From Streptomyces cyaneochromogenes (lineage in GTDB: Bacteria > Actinomycetota > Actinomycetes > Streptomycetales > Streptomycetaceae), in NCBI RefSeq assembly GCF_003963535.1, contig NZ_CP034539.1:7440001-7504000 (forward strand): DNA of 64,000 nt, in the 5' to 3' direction. Shown in pieces: positions 33,831-42,764 of the stretch (position 1 is the first letter of the stretch; each line of letters opens with the position of its first letter). The notes under the pieces were generated by a model that saw only the letters and a program-made list of their open reading frames with translations, did no database searches and had not been told where the DNA came from. The translations under genes were made by a program, and so were the position numbers.

Positions 33831-35324
33831 ATGACCTCCTCTTCTTCCTTTTCCCAGGACAGTCAGCACTTCGCGCACAGCTACGCCGAAGGTCTTCGGG
33901 CCGATGCCCTGATGGAAGAGGACGTCGCCTGGAGCCACGAGATCGACGGAGAGCGGGACGGCGACCAGTTCGACCGCTCCGAGCGCGCGGCTCTGCGCCG
34001 CGTGGCGGGCCTCTCCACCGAGCTCGAGGACGTCACCGAGGTCGAGTACCGCCAGCTCCGTCTGGAGCGGGTCGTGCTCGTCGGTGTCTGGACCTCGGGG
34101 ACCGTGCAGGACGCGGAGAACTCGCTGGCCGAGCTCGCCGCCCTCGCGGAGACCGCCGGCGCCCTGGTGCTCGACGGCGTGATCCAGCGCCGCGACAAGC
34201 CCGACGCGGCCACCTACATCGGCTCCGGCAAGGCCGAAGAGCTGCGGGACATCGTGCTCGAGTCGGGCGCGGACACTGTCATCTGCGACGGTGAGCTCAG
34301 TCCCGGCCAGCTCATCCACCTGGAAGACGTCGTCAAGGTCAAGGTCATCGACCGTACGGCCCTGATCCTCGACATCTTCGCCCAGCACGCCAAGTCCCGA
34401 GAGGGCAAGGCGCAGGTCGCGCTCGCGCAGATGCAGTACATGCTGCCGAGGCTGCGAGGCTGGGGTCAGTCGCTGTCCCGTCAGATGGGCGGCGGCAAGG
34501 GCGGCGGCCTCGCCACCCGTGGTCCCGGTGAGACCAAGATCGAGACGGACCGGCGCCGGATCCGCGAGAAGATGGCGAAGATGCGCCGGGAGATCGCGGA
34601 GATGAAGACCGGCCGCGAGATCAAGCGCCAGGAGCGCAAGCGCCACAAGGTGCCGTCGGTCGCGATCGCAGGCTACACCAACGCCGGCAAGTCCTCCCTG
34701 CTCAACCGCCTCACGGGCGCGGGCGTGCTGGTCGAGAACGCCCTGTTCGCGACCCTCGACCCGACCGTGCGCCGGGCCGAGACCCCGGGCGGAAGGCTGT
34801 ACACGCTGGCCGACACGGTCGGTTTCGTGCGGCATCTGCCGCACCACCTGGTCGAGGCGTTCCGTTCCACCATGGAGGAGGTCGGCGAGTCCGACCTGAT
34901 CCTCCACGTGGTGGACGGCTCGCACCCGAACCCGGACGAGCAGCTGGCCGCCGTACGCGAGGTGATCAGGGACGTCGGCGCCACCGACGTACCCGAGATC
35001 GTCGTGATCAACAAGGCCGACGCGGCCGATCCGCTGATGCTTCAGCGGCTGATGCGGATCGAGAAGCGTTCCATCGCGGTCTCGGCCCGGACCGGCCAGG
35101 GCATCGACGAGCTGCTCGCGCTGATCGACAACGAGCTGCCGCGCCCGTCGGTCGAGATCGAGGCGCTCGTGCCGTACACGCACGGCAAGCTGGTCGCCCG
35201 CGCCCACACCGAGGGCGAGGTGATCTCCGAGGAGCACACCCCGGAGGGCACCCTGCTCAAGGCGCGGGTGCACGAGGAACTGGCGGCGGATCTCGCGCCG
35301 TACCTTCCGGCGCCCACCGTCTGA
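33831..35324 (+). CDS. hflX: Ribosome-associated GTPase HflX
   Basis: HflX is a GTPase that splits stalled or hibernating 70S ribosomes. The HflX N-terminal domain (LDGVIQRRDKPDAATYIGSGKAEEL) is followed by a basic Arg/Lys coiled coil (about 240-275). The G domain has G1 AGYTNAGKSSLLN, G3 DTVGFVRHLPHHLV and G4 VINKADA. It has 497 residues including a Streptomyces-type N-terminal extension. It converges on the protease gene, with a hairpin at 35352. Confidence 0.95.
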   Translation: MTSSSSFSQDSQHFAHSYAEGLRADALMEEDVAWSHEIDGERDGDQFDRSERAALRRVAGLSTELEDVTEVEYRQLRLERVVLVGVWTSGTVQDAENSLAELAALAETAGALVLDGVIQRRDKPDAATYIGSGKAEELRDIVLESGADTVICDGELSPGQLIHLEDVVKVKVIDRTALILDIFAQHAKSREGKAQVALAQMQYMLPRLRGWGQSLSRQMGGGKGGGLATRGPGETKIETDRRRIREKMAKMRREIAEMKTGREIKRQERKRHKVPSVAIAGYTNAGKSSLLNRLTGAGVLVENALFATLDPTVRRAETPGGRLYTLADTVGFVRHLPHHLVEAFRSTMEEVGESDLILHVVDGSHPNPDEQLAAVREVIRDVGATDVPEIVVINKADAADPLMLQRLMRIEKRSIAVSARTGQGIDELLALIDNELPRPSVEIEALVPYTHGKLVARAHTEGEVISEEHTPEGTLLKARVHEELAADLAPYLPAPTV

Positions 35325-35351
35325 GCCTTCGGAGCTGCCGTAGAACCGGTG

Positions 35352-35384
35352 AAGGCCCGCCCCCTGTCACAGGGAGCGGGCCTT
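35352..35384. terminator. Bidirectional terminator between hflX and the trypsin-like lipoprotein gene
   Basis: Outer arms aaggcccgc (35352-35360) and gcgggcctt (35376-35384) enclose an inner ccctg-tca-caggg stem, giving a nearly continuous 14-bp hairpin. It lies 28 nt after hflX and 24 nt beyond the protease stop. Confidence 0.85.
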
Positions 35385-35407
35385 CCGCATGTGTCAGTCC
35401 GCGCGTG

Positions 35408-36616
35408 TCACCGACCGCCGTACGTCTTGCTCATGTTCTGGTACAGCGCCTCGGCCTTCGCCCCCAACTGCGGGCCCGCGAGCCAGGTGTTGTCCTCCGG
35501 GCCGATGGACGTGTTCGACACCAGCTTGGTCTCGCCGTCCACCACCCGGAACCAGCCACCGCCCGACGAACCGCCGGTCATGGTGCAGCCGATGCGGTAC
35601 ATCGTCGGCAGGGTCGGGCTCAGCGAGAGGCGACCCGGCCGGTCGAGGCACCTGAACATCTGCAGTCCGCTGTACGGCGGCGCAGCCGGGTAGCCCCAGG
35701 CGCCCATCGTGGCGACCTCGGTCGCCGCCGGGGCCGAGAAGTCCACGTCGAGCGCGGCGCCGACCGTCTCCTCGAGCGACTTGGAGCCCTGCTCCGGCTT
35801 CACATGCAGCACGGCGTAGTCGTACGTGGCACCCGCGCCGCCCGTCTCCGAGCCGCCCTGGATCCACTCGTTCGAGGTCGAGACCCAGTCGGCCCACCAG
35901 TTGCCGTACGGGGCGACCTCCGACGCGTTCGCGTTGCGCAGCTGCGCCGCGGACTGGCCGAGGTCGTTGTAGGCAGGCGCGAAGACGATGTTGCGGTACC
36001 AGCCGCCGCTGCCACCGGCGTGCACGCAGTGGCCGGCGGTCCAGACGAGGTTGGACCTGCCGGGGTGGTTGACGTCCTTGATGACCGTCCCGGAGCACAC
36101 TGCCGGTCCGTCGGGGGAGTCGAAGAAGACCTTGCCGACGGGGGCCGCGTTCTCGTGGTACGGCGTCTTCTCCGCCGTGGCCTCGACGGGCGCCGGCTCC
36201 GGGTCGCTCACGCCCTGGTCGGCCGCGGTGTCCTGCGTGGTGACCGTCTTGTTGGCCTCCTGCGCGGACTGCATCCGCTCAGGCTTCCACAGACCCTCGA
36301 TCACCGGGTTGACGAAGTCCTTGGCCTCGCTGAGCCACTTGTCCTTGTCCCAGTTCTTCCAGGCGCCGTCCTTCCACTTGTCGACATCGATGCCGTGTTC
36401 TTTGAGCTTGTCCTTGATGTCGGCCGGGATCTGGATCTTGCCGTCGAGGCCGTCGGCGGCCTGGGACGCGGTCGCGTCGGCCTTGTCGCTCGCGATGTCC
36501 TGCGCCGAGCCGCCACAGGCGGTCGCGGTCAGGGCCAGGGCGGCGACGAGCCCGGTGGCGGTGAGGACGGAGCGCCGCCTGCGGCGTGGAGCTGCGGGCG
36601 TACGTGTGGAACGCAT
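35408..36616 (-). CDS. Trypsin-like serine protease lipoprotein, copy 1
   Basis: This exported protein has an Arg-rich signal and a lipobox-type LTATACGGS (Cys about 34). The S1-like catalytic triad is visible as His in TAGHCVHAGGSGGWY, Asp in YDYAVLHV and Ser in MTGGSSGGGW. An N-terminal block KDKLKEHGIDVDKWKDGAWK is also found unchanged in the neighbouring paralogue. It has 402 residues. The substrate is unknown. It forms a same-strand tandem pair with the gene at 36837, 220 nt upstream. Confidence 0.85.
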   Translation of the reverse strand: MRSTRTPAAPRRRRRSVLTATGLVAALALTATACGGSAQDIASDKADATASQAADGLDGKIQIPADIKDKLKEHGIDVDKWKDGAWKNWDKDKWLSEAKDFVNPVIEGLWKPERMQSAQEANKTVTTQDTAADQGVSDPEPAPVEATAEKTPYHENAAPVGKVFFDSPDGPAVCSGTVIKDVNHPGRSNLVWTAGHCVHAGGSGGWYRNIVFAPAYNDLGQSAAQLRNANASEVAPYGNWWADWVSTSNEWIQGGSETGGAGATYDYAVLHVKPEQGSKSLEETVGAALDVDFSAPAATEVATMGAWGYPAAPPYSGLQMFRCLDRPGRLSLSPTLPTMYRIGCTMTGGSSGGGWFRVVDGETKLVSNTSIGPEDNTWLAGPQLGAKAEALYQNMSKTYGGR

Positions 36617-36836
36617 GGTGCGGTAACCCCCGTTGGAACGTGCCTTGTTGTCATGCCTGGTGTCATGCGCAGGTGACGAAGGGCGTGCAGGCTCCAGTGC
36701 CGACCCTTCGAACGCGACATCCCACTATGCCCGTGGAGTTGAGGGCGAACGGCGGCGAGGCGGTGAAGGTTTCTCCCCACCACCTCGCCGCCGATCCCCG
36801 CGGTGCCGTCACCTCACCGGCCGGCATCCGGGGGCG
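36617..36836. other. Spacer between the two protease paralogues
   Basis: No gene is recognised. It should contain the promoter of copy 1 and the end of the copy 2 transcript. No strong hairpin was found. Confidence 0.4.
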
Positions 36837-38057
36837 TCACTGACCGGCGTACTTCTCACTCACCGAGTCGTAGATGTCCTTGGCACCCTCGCCCAGCCGG
36901 GGGCCTGCGAGCCAGCCCGCCTCCACCGGCCCGATCGAGGTGTTGGACACGAGCGCCGGCTTGCCGTCCGAGCCCGTCGCGACCCAGCCGCCACCGGACG
37001 AACCGCCGGTCATGGTGCAGCCGATGCGATACATCGTCGGATCCGATGCGTTGATCGACAGCCGGCCCGGCTTGTCCTGGCACTGGTACATCGTCTCGCC
37101 GTCGAACGGCTTCGCGGCGGGGTAACCGAGCGCCTTGATGCTGGCCACGTCGGGCACGGCCGGGGCGTTGAAGTCCACCGGAAGGGCCGAACCCACCGTC
37201 TCCTCGAGGGACTTGCCGTTGCCGCCCGCCTCCGGCTTCACATGCAGCACGGCGTAGTCGTACGACGCGCCGTCCCCGCCCGTCTGGCCACCCTGCGCGA
37301 TCCACTGGTCCGAGGTCTTCGCCCAGTCGGCCCACCACACGCCGTACGGAGCGATCTCCTCCCTGGTGGCGCTCTCCAACTCCGCGGTTCCCATGGCCTC
37401 GTCGTTGTACGAGGGCACGAACGCGATGTTGCGGTACCAGCCGCCGCTCTTGCCCGCGTGCACACAGTGGCCCGCTGTCCACACCATGTTGGACTTGCCG
37501 GGGTTGGCCGGGTCCTTCACGACCGTCGCCGAGCAGACGGCCGAGCCGTCGGGGGTGTCGAAGAGCACCTTGCCCGCCTGGGGGGCGTTGGCGTGGTACG
37601 TGGGCGACACGGCCTGCGCGTCCACGGGCTTCGGCGTCGGGTCGGTCACACCCTGGTCACCGGAGAGGTCGCTGTCGTCGACACTGCGGTCCGGGTCCTC
37701 GGCCTCCCGCATGCGGTCCGGGTTCCAGAGCCCTTCGATGATGGGGTTGATGTAGTCCTTGGCCTCGCGCAGCCAGTCGTCCTTGTCCCAGTTCTTCCAG
37801 GCGCCGTCCTTCCACTTGTCGACGTCGATGCCGTGCTCTTTGAGCTTGTCCTTGATGTCGTCCGGGATCGTGATCTTGCCGTCACCTCCGGCCGCCGCGG
37901 ACGCGGTGGCCTCGCCGCCCGCGTCGGCTTTGCCCGACTCACAGGCCGTGACGGTAAGGGCCAGCGCCGCGGCGAGTGCGACCACGGGCAGCGGGGAGGT
38001 TCTGCGGAGCGCGCTCCTCCCCCGGCGAGCGGTGAACGACGGCCGTATCGATCGCAT
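36837..38057 (-). CDS. Trypsin-like serine protease lipoprotein, copy 2
   Basis: This is a paralogue of the downstream gene with the same architecture. It has an Arg-rich signal peptide with lipobox LTVTACESG (Cys about 41), the acidic/Lys block KDKLKEHGIDVDKWKDGAWK and the triad motifs TAGHCVHAGKSGGWY, YDYAVLHV and MTGGSSGGGW. It has 406 residues. The N-terminal 40-residue block and active-site regions are nearly identical between copies while linkers differ, indicating an old tandem duplication under constraint. Confidence 0.85.
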   Translation of the reverse strand: MRSIRPSFTARRGRSALRRTSPLPVVALAAALALTVTACESGKADAGGEATASAAAGGDGKITIPDDIKDKLKEHGIDVDKWKDGAWKNWDKDDWLREAKDYINPIIEGLWNPDRMREAEDPDRSVDDSDLSGDQGVTDPTPKPVDAQAVSPTYHANAPQAGKVLFDTPDGSAVCSATVVKDPANPGKSNMVWTAGHCVHAGKSGGWYRNIAFVPSYNDEAMGTAELESATREEIAPYGVWWADWAKTSDQWIAQGGQTGGDGASYDYAVLHVKPEAGGNGKSLEETVGSALPVDFNAPAVPDVASIKALGYPAAKPFDGETMYQCQDKPGRLSINASDPTMYRIGCTMTGGSSGGGWVATGSDGKPALVSNTSIGPVEAGWLAGPRLGEGAKDIYDSVSEKYAGQ

Positions 38058-38414
38058 GATCTGACTCCCCCTGAGGTGACAGTACTTAGAAGCCGCAGCC
38101 GTGAACTCCCGCTGATCACTCTCTGGTTCCGCGTGATGTCACGGCGCGTTGTGACGGCATCACACACTATGCGGTCGCTGTGGGGGAGTTCCGACGGTAC
38201 GGCAACGGTTTCGCTACGGAAAGGATCTTGAAGCAACCCGTAACCCGGTGAATGGTCCGGGGTTGGTAGCGGTTGGGGGCCCGCCGCCCGTGGGCGGCCC
38301 CCAGTGCCCAGTTCCCCGGAGTTTCGAGTGGACGCTCGCGGGGCTTCGTATGTCGGGTCGGGCGAGGATCACGAGAGACCTGCTCGCCCCTGGACAGCGG
38401 GAGGACAGGGAGCC
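38058..38414. other. Divergent intergenic region upstream of the siderophore aminotransferase
   Basis: This 357-bp gap separates divergent genes. I looked for a DmdR/IdeR-type iron box (TTAGGTTAGGCTAACCTAA-like) and did not see one. No small gene was recognised. Confidence 0.4.
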
Positions 38415-40106
38415 ATGGCCGTGACCGAATCTTTGCGCGGGGGGACGTCCGAGTCGGCGGGGGCGCGCGCCGTGCACGAGGGGATCCTGCGACGGCAGTC
38501 GGCGCGCGAGTCGGCGGCGCGCACCTACGCCCGTGCCCTGCCGATCGTCCCGGTGCGGGCGCGTGGACTGACCATCGAGGGCGCGGACGGCCGCCGCTAC
38601 CTGGATTGCCTCTCGGGCGCCGGGACCTTGGCGCTCGGACACAATCACCCGGTCGTCCTGGAAGCCATCCGCAAGGTCCTCGACTCGGGCGCACCGCTGC
38701 ACGTCCTCGACCTGGCGACCCCCGTCAAGGACGCCTTCATCACGGAGTTGTTCCACACTCTGCCGCCCGGTCTCGCCGGGCGCGCACGCGTGCAGTTCTG
38801 CGGACCGGCCGGCACCGATGCGGTGGAGGCCGCGTTCAAGCTCGTCCGCGCCGCGACCGGACGCACCGGAATACTCGCCTTCACCGGCGCCTACCACGGG
38901 ATGACCGCCGGAGCGCTCGAAGCATCCGGCGGCGCCTGCGACGTACGGGTCGCGCGCTTGCCCTACCCGCAGGACTACCGCTGTCCCTTCGGAGTAGGCG
39001 GGGAACGCGGTGCCGAACTCGCCGCTCGCTGGACCGAATCCGTCCTCGACGACCCCAAGTCGGGCGTTCCGCGCCCCGCCGGGATGATCCTCGAACCCGT
39101 CCAGGGCGAGGGCGGAGTGATCCCCGCACCGGACGGCTGGCTGCGCCGCATGCGGCAGATCACGGCCGACCGATCCATCCCGCTGATCGCCGACGAGGTC
39201 CAGACGGGGGTCGGTCGCACCGGCTCCTTCTGGGCGGTGGAGCACAGCGGCGTCACTCCTGATGTGATGGTCCTCTCCAAGGCCATCGGAGGCAGCCTTC
39301 CCCTGGCCGTCATCGTCTACCGCGACGACCTCGACGCCTGGCAGCCCGGCGCCCACGCCGGCACCTTCCGCGGCAACCAACTCGCCATGGCCGCCGGCAC
39401 GGCGACGCTCGCCTACGTCCGCGAGAACCGTCTCGCCGAGCGTGCGGCTGAACTGGGTTCGCGGATGCTCGGCCAACTTCAGGGACTTGCGGGGGAGTTC
39501 GCGTGCATCGGCGATGTGCGGGGCAGGGGGCTGATGATCGGGGTCGAGGTGGTGGAACCAGAGAGCGCCCCCGAGCGGGGCGAGCGTCATCGGGCGACCC
39601 CGGCAGGGGGCGAGGGGGACGCCAGCGGGCAGGGGCTGGAGCTTCTGGCAGCTCTTGAAGGGGGTCATCAGGGTGCCCCTGGCCAGGCCGAAGGGAGGGC
39701 TGCTGACCTCGGTCGTGCCGGAGGGGGGAGGGGCGCCCTGGTAGGGCTCGAACCTGCCGGAAGCGCGGACGGCTCCTCGGCAGGCCTCGCCTCCACGGCC
39801 CGAGCCGCAGGAGCGGCAGCGCAGGTCCCGGATCGTCACCCTCGACCAGCCGCCCCGGAACTGGCGATCGCCATCCAGCGGGAGTGCCTGCGACGCGGCC
39901 TGATCGTCGAACTCGGCGGCCGACACTCCAGCGTCGTGCGGCTGCTTCCGCCCTTGACCATCAGCGATGAACAGGCAGCCGCGGTACTGGACCGGTTGTC
40001 CGACGCGGTGGACGCGGTCTCCCGCGGCCACACAGGCAACGACCGGACGCACCAGCCGAACCCACGGCACCGCCGGCACGACGACCGGGCCGACTGCGCG
40101 GGATAG
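38415..40106 (+). CDS. Diaminobutyrate--2-oxoglutarate aminotransferase-like, with ~100-residue insertion
   Basis: This class III PLP aminotransferase resembles RhbA/EctB-type enzymes that make 2,4-diaminobutyrate. Motifs are CGPAGTDAVEAAFKL, FTGAYHGMTAGALEA, EPVQGEGGVIPAP, ADEVQTGVGRTGSFWAVEH and the PLP Lys in VLSKAIGGSLPLAV. Between IGDVRGRGLMIGVEVVEPE and ELAIAIQRECLRRGLIVE lies a ~100-residue Gly/Ala/Glu-rich insertion (about 39562-39858) not expected in the family, raising the length from ~450 to 563. The frame is open throughout. ATG 38415 follows GGGAG. It begins a siderophore set, so the amine would feed the IucA/IucC synthetase. Confidence 0.85.
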   Translation: MAVTESLRGGTSESAGARAVHEGILRRQSARESAARTYARALPIVPVRARGLTIEGADGRRYLDCLSGAGTLALGHNHPVVLEAIRKVLDSGAPLHVLDLATPVKDAFITELFHTLPPGLAGRARVQFCGPAGTDAVEAAFKLVRAATGRTGILAFTGAYHGMTAGALEASGGACDVRVARLPYPQDYRCPFGVGGERGAELAARWTESVLDDPKSGVPRPAGMILEPVQGEGGVIPAPDGWLRRMRQITADRSIPLIADEVQTGVGRTGSFWAVEHSGVTPDVMVLSKAIGGSLPLAVIVYRDDLDAWQPGAHAGTFRGNQLAMAAGTATLAYVRENRLAERAAELGSRMLGQLQGLAGEFACIGDVRGRGLMIGVEVVEPESAPERGERHRATPAGGEGDASGQGLELLAALEGGHQGAPGQAEGRAADLGRAGGGRGALVGLEPAGSADGSSAGLASTARAAGAAAQVPDRHPRPAAPELAIAIQRECLRRGLIVELGGRHSSVVRLLPPLTISDEQAAAVLDRLSDAVDAVSRGHTGNDRTHQPNPRHRRHDDRADCAG

Positions 40107-40375
40107 CGCGGCAGCCGAGGAGGTCGCGCCGACACGCACTCCGACCGCTGCCCTCGCGCCGACGTCCGCTGACGCCCCTACCCCAAAGTGGCTCGCTCCC
40201 CATCGACGCATCCCTTCCGCTCCGAACGTCTCTCCCAACCGCCGCACCTCCTCCAACCCCCACTTCACAGCTCCTCCGACCACACGCCTCAACGCGGACC
40301 ACACGCCCACGCCCCGCCTCATCGCAGAACGTCGGCCGCCCCGCACGAGCCGGAACCACCCCAAGAGGACCAGCC
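40107..40375. other. Spacer between aminotransferase and siderophore synthetase
   Basis: The 269-bp spacer has C/A-rich sequence with many CCGAC/CCCC runs. No gene, iron box or hairpin is recognised. Confidence 0.35.
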
Positions 40376-42583
40376 TTGATCACCACCCCCGCATCCGACG
40401 GCCGTGCCGACACCAGCGCGCGAGGCTCCTCCGACGCACACCTCCCCCAGCCGCCGCCCGCATCGACGACCGCGTCGGCTCCCCGCGGGCAGGGACGAGC
40501 TTCCGAGCAGGTCGGTACATCCGCCGGGGCAGGTACTCCCGCCACGGCAGGTACTCCCGAGGGGGCTGGTGCTTGCACCTTGGCAGGTACCTCTGCACAG
40601 CCAGGTACCTCCGCACAGGCAGGTACGTCCGCGCGGACAGGCCCCTCCGCACCCACAGGAACACCCGCACAGGCGAGTGCACCGGCCCTGGACGAAGCCG
40701 TGTCGCAGGCACCCGCGCCGGCACAGGGAACTGCCGGTGCACAGGTGCCGGTACGGCCGCCGACGCAGGCAGGTGCCCCACGAGCCGAGCAACTGCACGG
40801 CGCCACCGCCGACCTCCTGGAGCATCCCGACCCGCACGCCGCGGCCCAGGCCGCCGCAGTGGAGAACCTGCTCCGCTGCTGGATCCGTGAGACCGACATC
40901 CCGGCTCCCGACAACGGGATTCTCCGCATTCCACTGCCTGCCACGGGTACGGACTTGCTGATCCCGGTCCCGTACTGGTCCCCGACGGGATGGCACCGTC
41001 TCGGCCACCCCCGCCTGGCCGACGCACCTGACCACGCCCCACCGATCGACGCCGTCACCCTCGCGGCACTGCTCAGCCGGGAGGCAAGCGAGAGAGCGAA
41101 CACCACCTCCGCTGCCACCGACCTCGTCGCTCGCGTCGCCGACTCCGTCCGACGGACCGTCACGTTCATCAGTGAGCGCCGGGACAGTCCCGCCGAAGGC
41201 GCCGACCTCTTCCTCACGGCCGAGCAGGCCCTCGTGCTCGGACACCCACTCCACCCGACCCCGAAGAGCCGCGAAGGTCTCTCCGAGACCGAAGCACGGC
41301 TGTACTCACCCGAGTTGCGCGGCTCCTTCCCCTTGCATTGGCTGGCTGTCGCTCCCTCCCTCCTCGCCACCGACTCGGCGTGGACCGAGCGTGGTCGTGT
41401 CGTACCCGCGGCCCAGCTCACGGCCCGCGTGGCCGGCCCGGGCCTGCCGCTGCCCGACGGCTACGCGGCTTTGCCTCTGCATCCCTGGCAGTCGCGAGAG
41501 ATCCGGCACCGACCCGAGACCGCGGCCCTGTTCGACGCCGGGCTGCTCCGGGACCTCGGCGCCCACGGCGCACCTTGGCATCCCACCTCCTCCGTCCGAA
41601 CCGTCCACAGATCCGACGCCGCAGCCATGCTCAAGCTGTCGCTGGGCCTGCGCATCACCAACTCCCGGCGGGAGAACCTCCGCAAGGAGCTGCACCGCGG
41701 CGTCGAGGTCCACCGACTCCTGCGCAGCGGCCTGTCGGCACAGTGGCAGGCCGCACACCCCGGATTCGACATCGTTCGCGACCCGGCCTGGCTGGCCGTC
41801 GATGCGCCGGGCGGTGATCCCGTGGTCGGCCTCGATGTGGTGATCCGGCACAACCCGTTCAAGCCCACCGACGACGTGTCCTGCGTAGCCGGACTCGTCT
41901 CGCCGCGCCCTCGGGCACAGATCGGCGCCATCACGGATCTACCCCGGTCGGGCAGGCAACCTCTGCAGTCCCGACTGGCCGACCTGATCATGAGCCTGGC
42001 CGCCCGGACGGGCCGCCCTCGAGGGGCCGTGGCCGCCGAGTGGTTCCTGCGCTACCTCGAGCAGGTCGTCCGACCGGTGCTCTGGCTGGACGCCGAGGCG
42101 GGGATCGCCCTGGAAGCGCACCAGCAGAACACGCTGCTCCTGCTGGACAGCGACGGCTGGCCTTCGGGTGGCCGCTACCGCGACAACCAGGGCTACTACT
42201 TCCGTGCGTCCCGCCACGCGGATCTCGCTGCCCGGCTGCCCGGCATCGGCGAGCACAGTGACACCTTCGTCTCGGACGAGGTCACCGACGAACGCTTCAC
42301 GTACTACCTGGCGATCAACAACGTGCTCGGTCTCATCGGAGCGTTCGGCTCGCAGCGTCTCGCCGACGAACAACTGCTGCTTGCCGCCTTCCGCCGGTTC
42401 CTGGGAGATGTGGCCTCCGGCCCCACCCGGCTGCGCACGTCACTGCCTGCCCGACTGCTCGACTCACCGGTTCTGCGCTGCAAGGCCAACATGCTGACCC
42501 GGCTGCACGGCCTCGATGAACTGATCGGCCCGGTCGACACTCAGTCCGTCTACGTCACCATCGCCAACCCCCTGCATTCCTGA
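40376..42583 (+). CDS. IucA/IucC-family NRPS-independent siderophore synthetase
   Basis: These ATP-dependent enzymes condense citrate or other carboxylates with amines or hydroxamates. Family motifs are GHPLHPTPKSREGLSE, LHPWQSREI, SSVRTVHR with LKLSLGLRITNSRREN, and EAHQQNTLLLLDSDGWPSGGRYRDNQGYY. The catalytic core covers about residues 130-735. The first ~130 residues are a Thr/Ala/Gly/Ser/Pro-rich tract with a hexapeptide repeat. TTG/ATG usage is ambiguous at the N-terminus; family similarity starts near EQLHGATADLLEHPDPHAAAQ, so part of the extension could be untranslated. It resembles RhbC by context. Confidence 0.9.
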   Translation: MITTPASDGRADTSARGSSDAHLPQPPPASTTASAPRGQGRASEQVGTSAGAGTPATAGTPEGAGACTLAGTSAQPGTSAQAGTSARTGPSAPTGTPAQASAPALDEAVSQAPAPAQGTAGAQVPVRPPTQAGAPRAEQLHGATADLLEHPDPHAAAQAAAVENLLRCWIRETDIPAPDNGILRIPLPATGTDLLIPVPYWSPTGWHRLGHPRLADAPDHAPPIDAVTLAALLSREASERANTTSAATDLVARVADSVRRTVTFISERRDSPAEGADLFLTAEQALVLGHPLHPTPKSREGLSETEARLYSPELRGSFPLHWLAVAPSLLATDSAWTERGRVVPAAQLTARVAGPGLPLPDGYAALPLHPWQSREIRHRPETAALFDAGLLRDLGAHGAPWHPTSSVRTVHRSDAAAMLKLSLGLRITNSRRENLRKELHRGVEVHRLLRSGLSAQWQAAHPGFDIVRDPAWLAVDAPGGDPVVGLDVVIRHNPFKPTDDVSCVAGLVSPRPRAQIGAITDLPRSGRQPLQSRLADLIMSLAARTGRPRGAVAAEWFLRYLEQVVRPVLWLDAEAGIALEAHQQNTLLLLDSDGWPSGGRYRDNQGYYFRASRHADLAARLPGIGEHSDTFVSDEVTDERFTYYLAINNVLGLIGAFGSQRLADEQLLLAAFRRFLGDVASGPTRLRTSLPARLLDSPVLRCKANMLTRLHGLDELIGPVDTQSVYVTIANPLHS
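40514..40675 (+). repeat. Nine tandem 18-bp repeats inside the siderophore synthetase gene
   Basis: Nine consecutive 18-bp units encode hexapeptides GTSAGA, GTPATA, GTPEGA, GACTLA, GTSAQP, GTSAQA, GTSART, GPSAPT and GTPAQA. Units five and six (ggtacctctgcacagcca, ggtacctccgcacaggca) are nearly identical in DNA. The array keeps frame, so copy-number change would lengthen or shorten a disordered N-terminal linker without disrupting the enzyme. Confidence 0.85.
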
Positions 42584-42764
42584 TCACCACCGTCACACCT
42601 CGGCAGCGCCACTTTCGACCACGGTTGACGAGCACCGCTGTCTTTCGATCATGGTCGACCGACTCCGCTGTCTGCCTGCGTCCCTGATCAAGGCCTCTGA
42701 CTTCACCAACTTCCGTCATTCCTGGGGAACATGACCCACCCCGCCTCCTGAGAGGAGTGTCGCC

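Noticed and set aside
38058..38414. Iron-box (DmdR/IdeR) operator for the siderophore genes
   Set aside because: No sequence near TTAGGTTAGGCTAACCTAA found here or in the later spacers by eye.
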